From Actinomyces bowdenii (GTDB lineage: Bacteria; Actinomycetota; Actinomycetes; Actinomycetales; Actinomycetaceae), in contig NZ_JAGFOU010000031.1 in assembly GCF_017592395.1 (NCBI RefSeq), positions 1 to 42,672 of the forward strand: a stretch of 42,672 nt of DNA, written 5' to 3'. Every line of letters begins with the position of its first letter. Position 1 is the first letter of the stretch. This document shows positions 24,047-31,839 of this stretch, piece after piece. Below the pieces are notes generated by a model. It saw only the letters and a program-made list of their open reading frames with translations. It did not search any database and had not been told where the DNA came from. Position numbers and translations under genes: made by a program.

Positions 24047-24712
24047 CTACTGGACGGCAGGGGGCCACTCCCCGGAGTGGACGACGCTGCTGGAGGCCTC
24101 ATCCCAGGTGAACACGGACACGGAGCGGCCGCTGGCATCCGCGGTGCTCTCGCCCTCGCGGGTCCAGGTGTAGGTCACCTCGATGCTGCCGTCATCGATG
24201 CGCACCACCTGGGGCGCGAATCCGATCGCCTGGTCGGAGGTGACCCCGATGTACTGCCCGTGGTGGAAGAGCATGATCTGGTAGGGCGAGGAGCCCGTTG
24301 GGCCGTGGATCCCCAGGACCACCCAGGACAGGGCCGCGCACTCGTCATAGGTGCTGGTGTCGGCCGCCTCCAGGTCCCACTGCCACATGGGGTCGGCCTT
24401 GACGGCCTCCACCTGGCCGCCCCAGGTCTGGAGGGCCTCCTCGCCGCTCATCCCCGAGCAGGCGGGGCTGGCCTGCGGAGTCGGGGTAGCCGGATCGGTC
24501 TGGGCCGCCGGGTCGGACAGGTCGGTCTGGCTCCCGGGCTCCGTCAATCCGCCGGACCCATCCTCCTCCCGGGTCAGGGAGGTGGAGGATGGTGACTCGG
24601 CTCCAGTGGGGTCCGAGCCGCCAGTGCTGGCGGTGTCCTGGCAGCCGGTCAGCATGAGGGACAGGGCCAGGGCAACTGCTGCTGATGCTCGTGTGGTGAG
24701 GTGGTGCGTCAT
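24047..24712 (-). CDS. LppP/LprE-like lipoprotein
   Basis: The protein has 221 residues. A signal peptide with the lipobox LTGC (residues about 20-23) predicts a membrane-anchored lipoprotein. A Ser/Thr/Asp-rich linker (about 25-75) precedes the domain with MSGEEALQTWGGQVEAV, CAALSWVVLGIHGPTGSSPY and IMLFHHGQYIGVTSDQ, which matches the mycobacterial LppP/LprE family (function not established). The ATG at 24712 has AAGGA 8 nt upstream on the minus strand; the longer start at 24751 lacks such support. Confidence 0.8.
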   Translation of the reverse strand: MTHHLTTRASAAVALALSLMLTGCQDTASTGGSDPTGAESPSSTSLTREEDGSGGLTEPGSQTDLSDPAAQTDPATPTPQASPACSGMSGEEALQTWGGQVEAVKADPMWQWDLEAADTSTYDECAALSWVVLGIHGPTGSSPYQIMLFHHGQYIGVTSDQAIGFAPQVVRIDDGSIEVTYTWTREGESTADASGRSVSVFTWDEASSSVVHSGEWPPAVQ

Positions 24713-24881
24713 TGCAGTGTCCTTCCATCGGTGCTCGTGGACTGTGCCCATGGAGGCACCTCCATCACCTATTACTGTAGAAGGAGGATGAGGGGAGAAC
24801 GATGGGGACGGCTGCCCTCCTGTGATGAGCGGTACGCGAGGAGCGGGGAATGAGGACCGGCACCAGATAGTTGAAACCTGT

Positions 24882-25133
24882 ATGAAGGCATTCGGATTCC
24901 TCAGCTTCGGACACTACGGGCACGGCACCGGACCCGGCGACCCTGACGCGGGCCAGGCCCTCAAGGACGCCGTCGAGATCGCCGTCGGCGCCGATGAGAT
25001 CGGCGTCAACGGCGCCTACTGGCGGGTGCACCACTTCGCCCGCCAGGCCGCCTCCCCCTTCCCCCTCCTGGCCGCGGCCGGCGCCCGGACCTCGCGCATC
25101 GAGGTGGGCACCGGCGTCATCGACATGCGCTAG
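24882..25133 (+). pseudogene. LLM flavin-dependent monooxygenase, 5' part (interrupted)
   Basis: The fragment starts MKAFGFLSFGHYG and runs through IAVGADEIGVNGAYWRVHHF to IEVGTGVIDMR, the N-terminal third of a luciferase-like (LLM class) FMN- or F420-dependent oxidoreductase. At 25131 the inserted element supplies a TAG, ending the protein after 83 codons. The remaining gene continues at 33766 in the same frame once the 8.6-kb element is removed. It is therefore inactivated in the integrated state. Confidence 0.9.
25122..25132 (+). other. attL core of the integrated element
   Basis: GACATGCGCTA, identical to the right-end core. Inside the element it continues as GCGCATA, so ATGCGCTAGCGCAT (25125-25138) is a perfect 14-bp palindrome at the left junction, a plausible binding or crossover site for the dimeric serine recombinase. 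Confidence 0.85.
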
Positions 25134-25163
25134 CGCATATAGCGGCTGCAACACCCGTTCACG

Positions 25164-25169
25164 TAAGCT
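25164..25169 (+). promoter_or_regulatory. -10 box of the serine recombinase gene (leaderless)
   Basis: TAAGCT is followed by 7 nt and the ATG at 25177. It lies only about 30 bp inside the attL core, so the recombinase promoter abuts the attachment site and could be affected by excision. Confidence 0.5.
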
Positions 25170-25176
25170 TGGTTGC

Positions 25177-26613
25177 ATGGTCGAACTGGTATCGCTGAGG
25201 AAGACGAACGAGGTTGCGGCGTACGTCCGCGCCTCGATGGACCGCAAGGGCGACCGATGGACCGTCGAGACCCAGCTGAGAAAGATCAGGGCGCTGGCCG
25301 AGGCCAAGGACTGGAAGGTCGTCGAGGTCTACGACGACAACGCGGTGTCCGCGACGAAGAAGCGCCGTGCTGGCACTCGGTGGGCCGAGATGCTGGAGGA
25401 CGCCCGTGCGGGCAAGTTCTCGATGGTGGTCGCCGTGGACATGGACCGGCTCCTGCGTAGCACGAAGGACCTGAACACACTGATCGATCTCGGCCTGCGT
25501 GTCGTCACCGTTGACGGCGAGATCGACCTCTCGACGGCGGACGGGGAGTTCCGGGCGACGATGCTCGCCGCTCTCGCCCGGTTCGAGGCACGACGCAAGG
25601 CCGAGCGACAAATCAGGTCGAACGAGCGCCGACGCGCCGAGGGCATCCCCACGTCCGCCTGGAAGGCGTTCGGCTGGACGAGGGACGGCGAGTTGATCGA
25701 GGAGGAGGCCGCCGCCGTACGGCGGGCCTTCGATGCGTTCCTCGGCGAGCCGTCCCTGTCGATCCGGCGAATCCGCGAGGACCTGAACAGCGCCGGTCAC
25801 TTCACCGCGCGTGGGTCGGAGTTCTCCGTCGATGCTGTGCGCTACCTGCTCGCGAACCCGCTTTACTGTGGCTACATCAAGCACTACGCGTCGGGCGAGC
25901 TGTACCCGGTTCAGGGCGAGGCGTTCCCGCCCATCGTCGACGAGCAGACGTGGCGGGCCGCGGTGGCGAAGCTGGAGGACAACGTGCGGAGGTCGGCGAG
26001 GCAGGGGAACCAGCCGAAGTATCTCCTGTCCACGATCGGGCTGTGCGGGAAGTGCGGCGCGACGCTCGTCTCGGGGACGAACAGCCGCAAGCAGCCGACG
26101 TACCGCTGCGGCGAGCAGTTCCATCTCACCCGCCAGCGCGAGCCCGTCGATGCGATGGTCACCGAGGCGGTGCTCACGCGTCTGTCCTCGGTGGACGTGC
26201 ACGACCTCGTGATGCCACAGGAGGACGATGGGCCGGATCGCGAGGAGCTGCTGACGGAGCGGAACGCCCTGGTCGATCGGGTGAAGGAGCTGAGCCCGCT
26301 GCTGCGCGACATCCATCAGCCGGTCCTGGAGATAACGGCAGCGATCAACGACGTGAAGGCCCGCATCGACGAGATCGACGCGGAGCTGCTCGACCGTTCG
26401 GTGTCGGCGGCGGCGAAGCTGCTCGCGGACGTCGAGGAGCCGGTCGGCACCGCGGAGCGCCGCGAGGTGGTCGAGGCGAAGTGGAAGGTGTTGGATGTGG
26501 ACCGCCGCCGGATGCTCGTGGACGAGCTGGTGACGGTGACCATCGAGCCCATCACGCCCGGTCACGTGAAATTCGACCCCGACCTGATTCGGATAGAGCC
26601 GCGTCGCGACTGA
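25177..26613 (+). CDS. Large serine recombinase (integrase of the element)
   Basis: The protein has 478 residues. The catalytic domain opens with AAYVRASMDR, the nucleophile being Ser20, and continues with VVAVDMDRLLRSTKDL and LAALARFEARRKAERQ. A recombinase domain (about 160-260, SIRRIREDLNSAGH, ANPLYCGYI) precedes a zinc ribbon starting CGKCG near residue 290 with a later Cys in PTYRC, then a coiled coil (about 355-440). This is the standard layout of large serine integrases, which recombine attP and attB at a short core. The start at 25177 fits the -10 box 7 nt upstream. It should catalyse the insertion seen here; no separate directionality factor is recognised. Confidence 0.93.
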   Translation: MVELVSLRKTNEVAAYVRASMDRKGDRWTVETQLRKIRALAEAKDWKVVEVYDDNAVSATKKRRAGTRWAEMLEDARAGKFSMVVAVDMDRLLRSTKDLNTLIDLGLRVVTVDGEIDLSTADGEFRATMLAALARFEARRKAERQIRSNERRRAEGIPTSAWKAFGWTRDGELIEEEAAAVRRAFDAFLGEPSLSIRRIREDLNSAGHFTARGSEFSVDAVRYLLANPLYCGYIKHYASGELYPVQGEAFPPIVDEQTWRAAVAKLEDNVRRSARQGNQPKYLLSTIGLCGKCGATLVSGTNSRKQPTYRCGEQFHLTRQREPVDAMVTEAVLTRLSSVDVHDLVMPQEDDGPDREELLTERNALVDRVKELSPLLRDIHQPVLEITAAINDVKARIDEIDAELLDRSVSAAAKLLADVEEPVGTAERREVVEAKWKVLDVDRRRMLVDELVTVTIEPITPGHVKFDPDLIRIEPRRD

Positions 26614-26652
26614 CTCATGAGTCGACTCGTCATTGCAATGGTGAGTCGACTC
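26612..26652. promoter_or_regulatory. Cluster of palindromes after the recombinase gene
   Basis: GACTCATGAGTC (26612-26623) overlaps GAGTCGACTC (26619-26628), followed by CATTGCAATG (26631-26640) and a second GAGTCGACTC (26643-26652). All are perfect palindromes, and the two outer GAGTCGACTC sites are separated by 14 bp. This could be an operator for an element-encoded regulator, or part of an origin of transfer. The rest of the gap to 26794 shows nothing further. Confidence 0.5.
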
Positions 26653-26794
26653 GTGGGAGAATGGTTGCAGACAAGAAGATCCCACCGGGGCCGCGACTTA
26701 GAAGCGCGGGGTTCTGCTCCCGGATGAGTAGCCGGTCAAACAGCCCAATTGCCGTGGCGGGGAACCGGAAGATACTCATGTCTGAGGACTTCCG

Positions 26795-27007
26795 ATGTCT
26801 GTCGTTATCGACGTTCCCCGCGCATCCGCGCTCGACCGCCCTGGCCTCGATCAGGGCTCCACTCCTTCTCCGCAGGCAGACGGCCTCGATCCCGTCATCG
26901 CCGCCGCTCGTGCTGCTGGTCGTCTGGCCGGTGAACGCCTGGCTCGCACGCCCCTGACCCCGCGACAGCGCGCCGCGGTCGCCGCCGTGATGGGCGGTGG
27001 TCACTGA
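26795..27007 (+). CDS. Small protein of the integrated element
   Basis: The protein has 70 residues. It has no recognised family; its C-terminal half (VIAAARAAGRLAGERLAR then PRQRAAVAAVM) is predicted to form two helices, with a basic end. GAGGA lies 6 nt before the ATG. Its stop overlaps the ATG of the HTH protein (TGATG), so both are coupled and probably act together. Confidence 0.55.
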   Translation: MSVVIDVPRASALDRPGLDQGSTPSPQADGLDPVIAAARAAGRLAGERLARTPLTPRQRAAVAAVMGGGH

Positions 27008-27255
27008 TGAGCGCCAACTCCGCCGCCTTCGACCACGTGAACGGCTTCCGCTGGCGACAGGGCGACCCCTCCCTCGCCGAGTCCGAGGCACGTCTCTACG
27101 ACCTCGGCGTGCTCCGCTCCGTGCTGGAGGAGTCCGTCGAGATCGCCGTCGCCGACGCCCGCGCCGATGGGGTGACCTGGGCGAAGATCGGCGACGCCCT
27201 CGGCGTCACGCACCAGGCTGTCATCAAGCGCTACGGCCGGGGCGGTGGTCGCTGA
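27007..27255 (+). CDS. Small helix-turn-helix protein of the integrated element
   Basis: The protein has 82 residues. Its C-terminus holds a helix-turn-helix: ADGVTWAKIGDALGVTHQAVIKRYG, a sigma-70 region 4-like or Mor-like pattern that often occurs in small actinobacterial plasmid and element proteins. It could regulate recombinase or rep expression or act as a directionality factor. It overlaps the next reading frame by one base. Confidence 0.65.
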   Translation: MSANSAAFDHVNGFRWRQGDPSLAESEARLYDLGVLRSVLEESVEIAVADARADGVTWAKIGDALGVTHQAVIKRYGRGGGR

Positions 27256-27614
27256 TGCGCGCCGACGCACGCAACCTCAGCACCGCTCCCGCCGACCTGA
27301 CCCCGCCCGGAGGGCCTGGCCTGGCACCCGCCGAAGGCGGGCTGCCCGTCGTCGTGATGACGGTCCGCAGCCGTGCTTCGCACTCTAAGAGTTTCGGGAG
27401 CCTCATTCGTTCCTACGGGCGCGGCAAGGGCTTGTCGATTGCCGCGTCCTGCAACAACGTGCCTGGTCAGCGGTCGGTTCCGCCCGCGCTCCGTCGCGTG
27501 GCCTCGTGGGATCATTTTGGGTCTCATTTGGGGGTCAATAGGGGGTCATTTGGGCGCCGCACTCTCTCTGAGGCCCTCCGCGCTGTCCGCGGCGGGGGTG
27601 GTCGCCGTGGCTAA
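27255..27614 (+). CDS. Doubtful small protein overlapping a repeat-rich region before rep
   Basis: A 119-codon frame starts at an ATG overlapping the HTH stop and ends inside the first codons of rep. Its first ~30 residues have a natural bias, but from about residue 45 on the sequence is odd and runs through the T-rich repeats at 27510-27554. The region may be non-coding and serve instead as a replication origin or leader. No family is recognised. Confidence 0.25.
   Translation: MRADARNLSTAPADLTPPGGPGLAPAEGGLPVVVMTVRSRASHSKSFGSLIRSYGRGKGLSIAASCNNVPGQRSVPPALRRVASWDHFGSHLGVNRGSFGRRTLSEALRAVRGGGGRRG
27510..27554. other. GGTCATTTGG-like repeats, possible origin region
   Basis: Within 45 bp the motifs ATCATTTTGGG, TCTCATTTGGGGG, GTCAATAGGGGG and GTCATTTGGG follow one another at short spacing, about 50 bp before the Rep start. 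Iteron-like repeats just upstream of a rep gene suggest Rep binding. A small hairpin (CCCGCC-GAA-GGCGGG) lies near 27330-27344. Confidence 0.45.
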
Positions 27615-29019
27615 GCAGGAGAACAACCCGACGAGCATCGGGCTCACGCAGTACCTCGATCCGTCGTACTGGACCTGGGCTGCCGAGGACCCGAACGGGG
27701 CCGCGCTGCTCCAGCAGGGAGCCGAAGCGATCCTCGCCTACGTGGTGCAGCGGCTCGAGGCCACCGGCTGCGAGGTCGTCGAGGCCTACGGCATCGTGCA
27801 TGACAAGGACGAGCGCGAGGTCTGGAGCGACACGGAGAAGGCTCTGGTGATCGAGCCGAAGCCCGATCACCTGCACGCGGTCATCAAGTTCGCCAGCCGT
27901 GCGAAGAGCGCACCGCTGGATCGGCTCGCGTTCGGCATCGGCGTCGAGCCCCAGTACGTCGAGAAGCCGGGCCGCGGGCGGTACGCCTACGACAACATGC
28001 TGTCGTATCTGACGCACGTGAAGTACGCGGACAAGCACCAATACGCGCCTTCGGAGGTCGCTACGGTGCGTGGGCCTGACTACCTCGGGATCGACGCCCA
28101 GCGTCGGGAGACCTGGCTCAAGGGGCGCGCGCACGTGAAGAAGAAGGTCGTCGCCGAGAACTTCGAGGACATGCGCGAGCGCGTGCTCCAGGGCGAGTTC
28201 ACGCGGGATCAGATCATGCTCACGGACGAGCTGTTCGACATCTACTCGCGGCATCAGCGGGAGATCGACGACGCGCTGTCGGCCTACGGCCAGCGCCGCG
28301 CATACCGGGCGGCGGCGAAGCTCCGCGCCGGTGAGTTCTCGACGCACGTGGTGTTCGTCCATGGGGATGCCGGGATCGGCAAGACCCGGTTCGCCACGGA
28401 CTTCATCACCGAGGCGATCAACGCGGCGAACGCGCACGGCGAGCGGTGGCAGGTCTACCGGGCCGCGACGGGGAACCCGCTTGATGACTGGCGAGGCGAG
28501 GAGGTGCTGCTGCTGGACGATCTGCGGGCCTCGGCGATGGATGCGAACGACTGGCTGCTGCTGCTTGATCCGTACAACGCCTCGCCTGCGAAGGCTCGGT
28601 ACAAGAACAAGGGCGAGGTGGCCCCGCGCCTTATCGTCATCACGGCGACGATCGAGCCTGTCGAGTTCTTCTACTACGCCCGCCAGAAGGGCAACGTGGA
28701 CGAGGCGTTGGACCAGTTCATCCGCCGCTTGGCCTCGGTCGTGAAGGTCTATCGTGCCGACGACATCAATCGTTACCTCGTGCAGCACATTGGGAAGATC
28801 GAGCCCTACGAGTGGCACCAGTGCAGCATCCCGACCGCCGCACACACGCCCGGCATGTACGGCAACGCGTATCACCAGAACGTCGGGTCGCGGGAACTGA
28901 CCTACGGTCCGGAGACCTCGGCGGAACATGACGCTGAGGGCGCGGTTGCTGAGCTGCTGGGCGGGCTCGCGGTGCGGAGCCCTGACGTGCCGCTGGCGCT
29001 GATCGGAGGTGCCGCATGA
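27607..29019 (+). CDS. Replication initiator: HUH endonuclease fused to a helicase domain
   Basis: The protein has 470 residues. The endonuclease part has the metal-binding HLH (residues 88-90, in KPDHLHAVIKF) and a candidate catalytic Tyr134 in MLSYLTHVKYADKHQY. The C-terminal part has Walker A GDAGIGKT (253-260), Walker B LLLDDL (301-306) and a motif C-like LIVITAT (342-348). This is the rolling-circle Rep layout of CRESS-DNA viruses and related bacterial plasmid Reps. The likely start is the GTG at 27607; the longer frame to 27373 lies in the repeat region. It should nick the element's origin and unwind it once circular. Its ATGA end overlaps the MobC-like start by 4 nt. Confidence 0.85.
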   Translation: MAKQENNPTSIGLTQYLDPSYWTWAAEDPNGAALLQQGAEAILAYVVQRLEATGCEVVEAYGIVHDKDEREVWSDTEKALVIEPKPDHLHAVIKFASRAKSAPLDRLAFGIGVEPQYVEKPGRGRYAYDNMLSYLTHVKYADKHQYAPSEVATVRGPDYLGIDAQRRETWLKGRAHVKKKVVAENFEDMRERVLQGEFTRDQIMLTDELFDIYSRHQREIDDALSAYGQRRAYRAAAKLRAGEFSTHVVFVHGDAGIGKTRFATDFITEAINAANAHGERWQVYRAATGNPLDDWRGEEVLLLDDLRASAMDANDWLLLLDPYNASPAKARYKNKGEVAPRLIVITATIEPVEFFYYARQKGNVDEALDQFIRRLASVVKVYRADDINRYLVQHIGKIEPYEWHQCSIPTAAHTPGMYGNAYHQNVGSRELTYGPETSAEHDAEGAVAELLGGLAVRSPDVPLALIGGAA

Positions 29020-29606
29020 GCACCGAACGCGATGCGCTCTTCCAGGGGGTCGAGGGGGCCGGAGGCCCCTCGCAAGCAGCCGGGGAGGACATGAGCGCCA
29101 GCGAAATGTCCGACACGGCTACTGCTTGCCACTCTGGCGTACAGGTGGAGCAGCAGACCGACTCCCAGGTGAACACCGGTCGGGCTGATGCGGAGGCTGT
29201 GCGTCAGAGTCACGGCGGCGCGAAGCGTCGTCGTGGGGGCCGCGCGAAGCTCGATACCGACTTCGGAGAGGAGACGCTCGCGGCGCTTCGCACTCGTGCG
29301 AAGCGGCTCGGGCTGGCTCCGAGCACGTGGGTGCGGACCGTCGTCCGGGATGCCCTCCACGCCTCTCGGAGCGAGGAGTTGGACGCCGCCGTGGCCGCGC
29401 ACCTGCTCGGGGTCGAGGCGCGGGTGCAGGCGTCGGCGGATGCTCGCGAGCTGGCCGCGCAGATTCGCCCGCTGGCGATCAACGTCAACGACCTCGACCG
29501 CCGGGCGCGGGCTGGTGAGTCAGTGGCGCTGTCGGCGGAGGTGCCCGAGCTGATCGAGTTGCTGCGCGAGGTCCGCGCCCTGCTCGGGGATCGGGCGGCC
29601 TCATGA
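29016..29606 (+). CDS. MobC-like relaxosome accessory protein
   Basis: The protein has 196 residues. After a low-complexity N-terminal ~75 residues, it has a basic patch (KRRRGGR), a ribbon-helix-helix-like stretch (ALRTRAKRLGLAPSTWVRTV) and a C-terminal helix bundle with INVNDLDRRARAGE, the typical MobC/relaxosome pattern. It should bind oriT and help the relaxase. It overlaps rep by 4 bp upstream and the relaxase by 4 bp downstream. Confidence 0.75.
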   Translation: MSTERDALFQGVEGAGGPSQAAGEDMSASEMSDTATACHSGVQVEQQTDSQVNTGRADAEAVRQSHGGAKRRRGGRAKLDTDFGEETLAALRTRAKRLGLAPSTWVRTVVRDALHASRSEELDAAVAAHLLGVEARVQASADARELAAQIRPLAINVNDLDRRARAGESVALSAEVPELIELLREVRALLGDRAAS

Positions 29607-30889
29607 GCACTACGCACTACAGCCCGAGCGCCAGCGCCGCCGACACGGAGCGCTATATCCGTGGCAAGGAGGACGAGCGGGGCATCGCGATCACGTGCGA
29701 TGTGCCGGGAGGCCCCGGCGCGTTCTCGGCGCGCGCTCGGTCGCTCACGCAGAACACGACGCGCGAGGTCGAGGCGGTGCATTACCGCCAGTCGTTCAGC
29801 GACGAGGAGTTCGACCCGAAGAGTCCGGAGGACGTGCAGCGGGTGAACGATCTCGGTTATCAGCTCGCGAAGAAGATGCACCCGGATTCCGACTGCCTCG
29901 TAGTCAGTCATGTGGATGGGCGGGGCAAGAAGCCGCACAACCACATCTTGGTCATCAACCACAACAACCGGACGGGGAAGGCGCTCTCGGACTATCGCAC
30001 GTTCCACGACCGCAAGGCCGGGAATCAGCGGGGCGTCCAGTCGGCGAACGACCAGCTGATGCGAGAACACGGGCTCTCGGTCGTGAAGCGGCTGGAGCAC
30101 GCACCGAAGGACTGGGAGCTGCGCCGCGAGGACTTCGCCGAGGGATCGCTCGACCGCGAGATGGGCGACCGGATGAGCGCGGCGCTGGCCGATCCCCGGG
30201 CGGTGGACAAGGCCGGTCTGGTCTCGGTGATCGAGGAGCAGAACCAGCGGCTCGGCGATGACGGGGAGCGGGTGCCGCGGATGCGGTTGCACAGCCCCGT
30301 CAGCAAGAAGGGCAAGCGCGCCGGGCAAGAGACCTGGACGCTCTACATCGAGGATCGCCGCGGCGAGTCCGGCCGCGCCGAGCGCCGCAAGCGCGCGAGC
30401 GCCCTCTCGGCGGACTTCACCCCGGAGGGCGCGCAGGCGTTCTTCGACTACCACCAGCAGCAGAAGGAGAAGGAACATGAGCGCAGCGCTCGACAGGCTG
30501 AAGCAGCAGAACGAGCCCGAGCAGTCGCAGCAGCAGCTCGGCAGTCCGGAGACGATGGAGCTGTTGACCTCGATCCTCGCCGCCGTCGAGGCGCAGAACA
30601 CGAGGATCGCCACGCTGACCGAACAGCAGAAGAAGCTCGCGGGGTTCGTGAAGGTCATGGACGAGGAGACAACGAGGCGGCTGGAGCGGATCACGGCCCC
30701 GGCGTCGACCTCCTCGCCCTCCAGCGACGTGTCCGCGAGGATCGCGAGTATCGAGAGCAGGCAGAACGAGATCGCGAGCACGCTCGGCGAGTTCGCGCAG
30801 AGTCTCAACGGCGAGAGCTTGAACGCCGCTTCGCGGAGCTTGGTCGCGGAGGCGCAGAAGAATCGCGCGGCTACGGCCTCGGCGATTGA
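29603..30889 (+). CDS. Relaxase / mobilization nuclease (MobA/VirD2-like)
   Basis: The protein has 428 residues. The relaxase metal site is visible in VSHVDGRGKKPHNHILVIN, with His103, His112 and His114, and AVHYRQSF near residue 60 is the preceding motif. A Tyr in the N-terminal region (Y6 or Y18) would attack the nic site; which one cannot be decided. The C-terminal ~135 residues are charged and helical. It should cut oriT and pilot the single strand into a helper conjugation channel. From 30477 its gene overlaps the next gene in another frame by 413 bp, an arrangement known from nested mobA/mobB pairs of mobilizable plasmids. Confidence 0.85.
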   Translation: MSTTHYSPSASAADTERYIRGKEDERGIAITCDVPGGPGAFSARARSLTQNTTREVEAVHYRQSFSDEEFDPKSPEDVQRVNDLGYQLAKKMHPDSDCLVVSHVDGRGKKPHNHILVINHNNRTGKALSDYRTFHDRKAGNQRGVQSANDQLMREHGLSVVKRLEHAPKDWELRREDFAEGSLDREMGDRMSAALADPRAVDKAGLVSVIEEQNQRLGDDGERVPRMRLHSPVSKKGKRAGQETWTLYIEDRRGESGRAERRKRASALSADFTPEGAQAFFDYHQQQKEKEHERSARQAEAAERARAVAAAARQSGDDGAVDLDPRRRRGAEHEDRHADRTAEEARGVREGHGRGDNEAAGADHGPGVDLLALQRRVREDREYREQAERDREHARRVRAESQRRELERRFAELGRGGAEESRGYGLGD

Positions 30890-31382
30890 GGGTCTGAAGG
30901 CGCAGGTCACAGCGAACCAGAAGCTCGTGAGCCAGGTCGGCGGCGCGGTCCAGCGGATCGAGAAGCGCACCGAGGAACGGGTCGAGAAGGCTGTCGAGCA
31001 GGTCGCCGGGGAGGCTTCGGCCACGATGACCGCGAGCCTCGACGCCTCGAACGCGCGGGCGGAGCGGATCATCGCCGCGACGGCGAAGCTGGAGGCGCGA
31101 CAGCTCTGGTCCGCCGCCGCCGCGATGTGCCTCGTTCTCCTGCCGGTGGCCGTGGTCGTCGCCGGTCTCTGGATGGGCATCGCCGGGCTCATCACGGGTG
31201 TTCAGTGGGCGCTGGACGTGGACGGGAGCGTGTGGCTCGGCATCGGCCGGTGGCTCGTGGTCGGCGCTGGCCTCGCCGGGGCCGGCTACGGGCTCTTCGC
31301 GTCCGTCAGCTGGGTTGCGGGTCTCGTGGAGACCTGGAAGGGCCGCGGGATGCCGAAGTGGCCCCGCTGGCGCAAGAGGTGA
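30477..31382 (+). CDS. MobB-like membrane protein overlapping the relaxase gene
   Basis: The protein has 301 residues. An N-terminal Gln-rich helical region and coiled coil (residues about 25-200: LTSILAAVEAQNTRIATLTE, AQVTANQKLVSQ) is followed by two membrane helices near 215-240 and 255-285 and a basic tail. The ATG at 30477 has an excellent AAGGA site. Its first 137 codons lie in the 3' end of the relaxase gene in a different frame, and both frames remain protein-like. By position and layout it corresponds to MobB-type proteins that anchor or stabilise the relaxosome at the membrane. Sequence similarity was not confirmed. Confidence 0.75.
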   Translation: MSAALDRLKQQNEPEQSQQQLGSPETMELLTSILAAVEAQNTRIATLTEQQKKLAGFVKVMDEETTRRLERITAPASTSSPSSDVSARIASIESRQNEIASTLGEFAQSLNGESLNAASRSLVAEAQKNRAATASAIEGLKAQVTANQKLVSQVGGAVQRIEKRTEERVEKAVEQVAGEASATMTASLDASNARAERIIAATAKLEARQLWSAAAAMCLVLLPVAVVVAGLWMGIAGLITGVQWALDVDGSVWLGIGRWLVVGAGLAGAGYGLFASVSWVAGLVETWKGRGMPKWPRWRKR

Positions 31383-31433
31383 TCACGCCTCACGAGGGCA
31401 AGCGCGCGCAGCGCGTGCGGCAGCCGCGACAAC

Positions 31434-31479
31434 TGGACATTAGGTCAGCGGCTGCTGTATAGTTCAGTGCATGCTGACC
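31434..31479 (+). promoter_or_regulatory. Promoter/operator of the metal-resistance operon
   Basis: TGGACA (31434-31439) and TATAGT (31458-31463) are separated by 18 bp, and the ATG at 31471 follows after 7 nt, giving a leaderless transcript. GGTCAGC (31443-31449) and GCTGACC (31473-31479) form an inverted repeat around the -10 box and are a candidate CmtR-binding site. Confidence 0.55.
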
Positions 31480-31839
31480 ATTGCTTCGCGTCTTGACGTC
31501 ATGAACCGGCTCGGCCGGGCCATGGCCGACCCGACGCGCTCCCGCATCCTGATGTCCCTGCTCGACAGCCCGAGCCACCCCGCGGTGCTCTCGCGCGAGC
31601 TGGGGCTGACCCGCTCGAACGTGTCCAACCACCTGACCTGCCTGCGCGACTGCGGGATCGTGGTCGCCGAGCCCGAGGGCCGCCAGACTCGCTACGAGAT
31701 CGCCGACCCGCACCTGGCCGCGGCGCTGACGGCACTGGTCGATGTGACCCTCGCCGTGGACGAGAGCGCGCCGTGCATCGACCCGGCCTGCTCGGTGCCG
31801 GGCTGCTGCGCCGCGAGCAGTTCGGGGGACGCCTCGTGA
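31471..31839 (+). CDS. cmtR: CmtR-type ArsR/SmtB metal-sensing repressor
   Basis: The protein has 122 residues with an ArsR winged helix: RLGRAMADPTRSRIL and the recognition helix LTRSNVSNHLTCLRDCG. Cysteines at positions 57, 61 and 102 (TCLRDC and APC) match the known Cd/Pb ligands of Mycobacterium tuberculosis CmtR in both number and spacing. Extra cysteines lie at 107, 112 and 113. Metal binding should release it from the promoter and turn on the P-type ATPase gene, whose GTG start overlaps the cmtR stop by 4 nt. Confidence 0.93.
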   Translation: MLTIASRLDVMNRLGRAMADPTRSRILMSLLDSPSHPAVLSRELGLTRSNVSNHLTCLRDCGIVVAEPEGRQTRYEIADPHLAAALTALVDVTLAVDESAPCIDPACSVPGCCAASSSGDAS

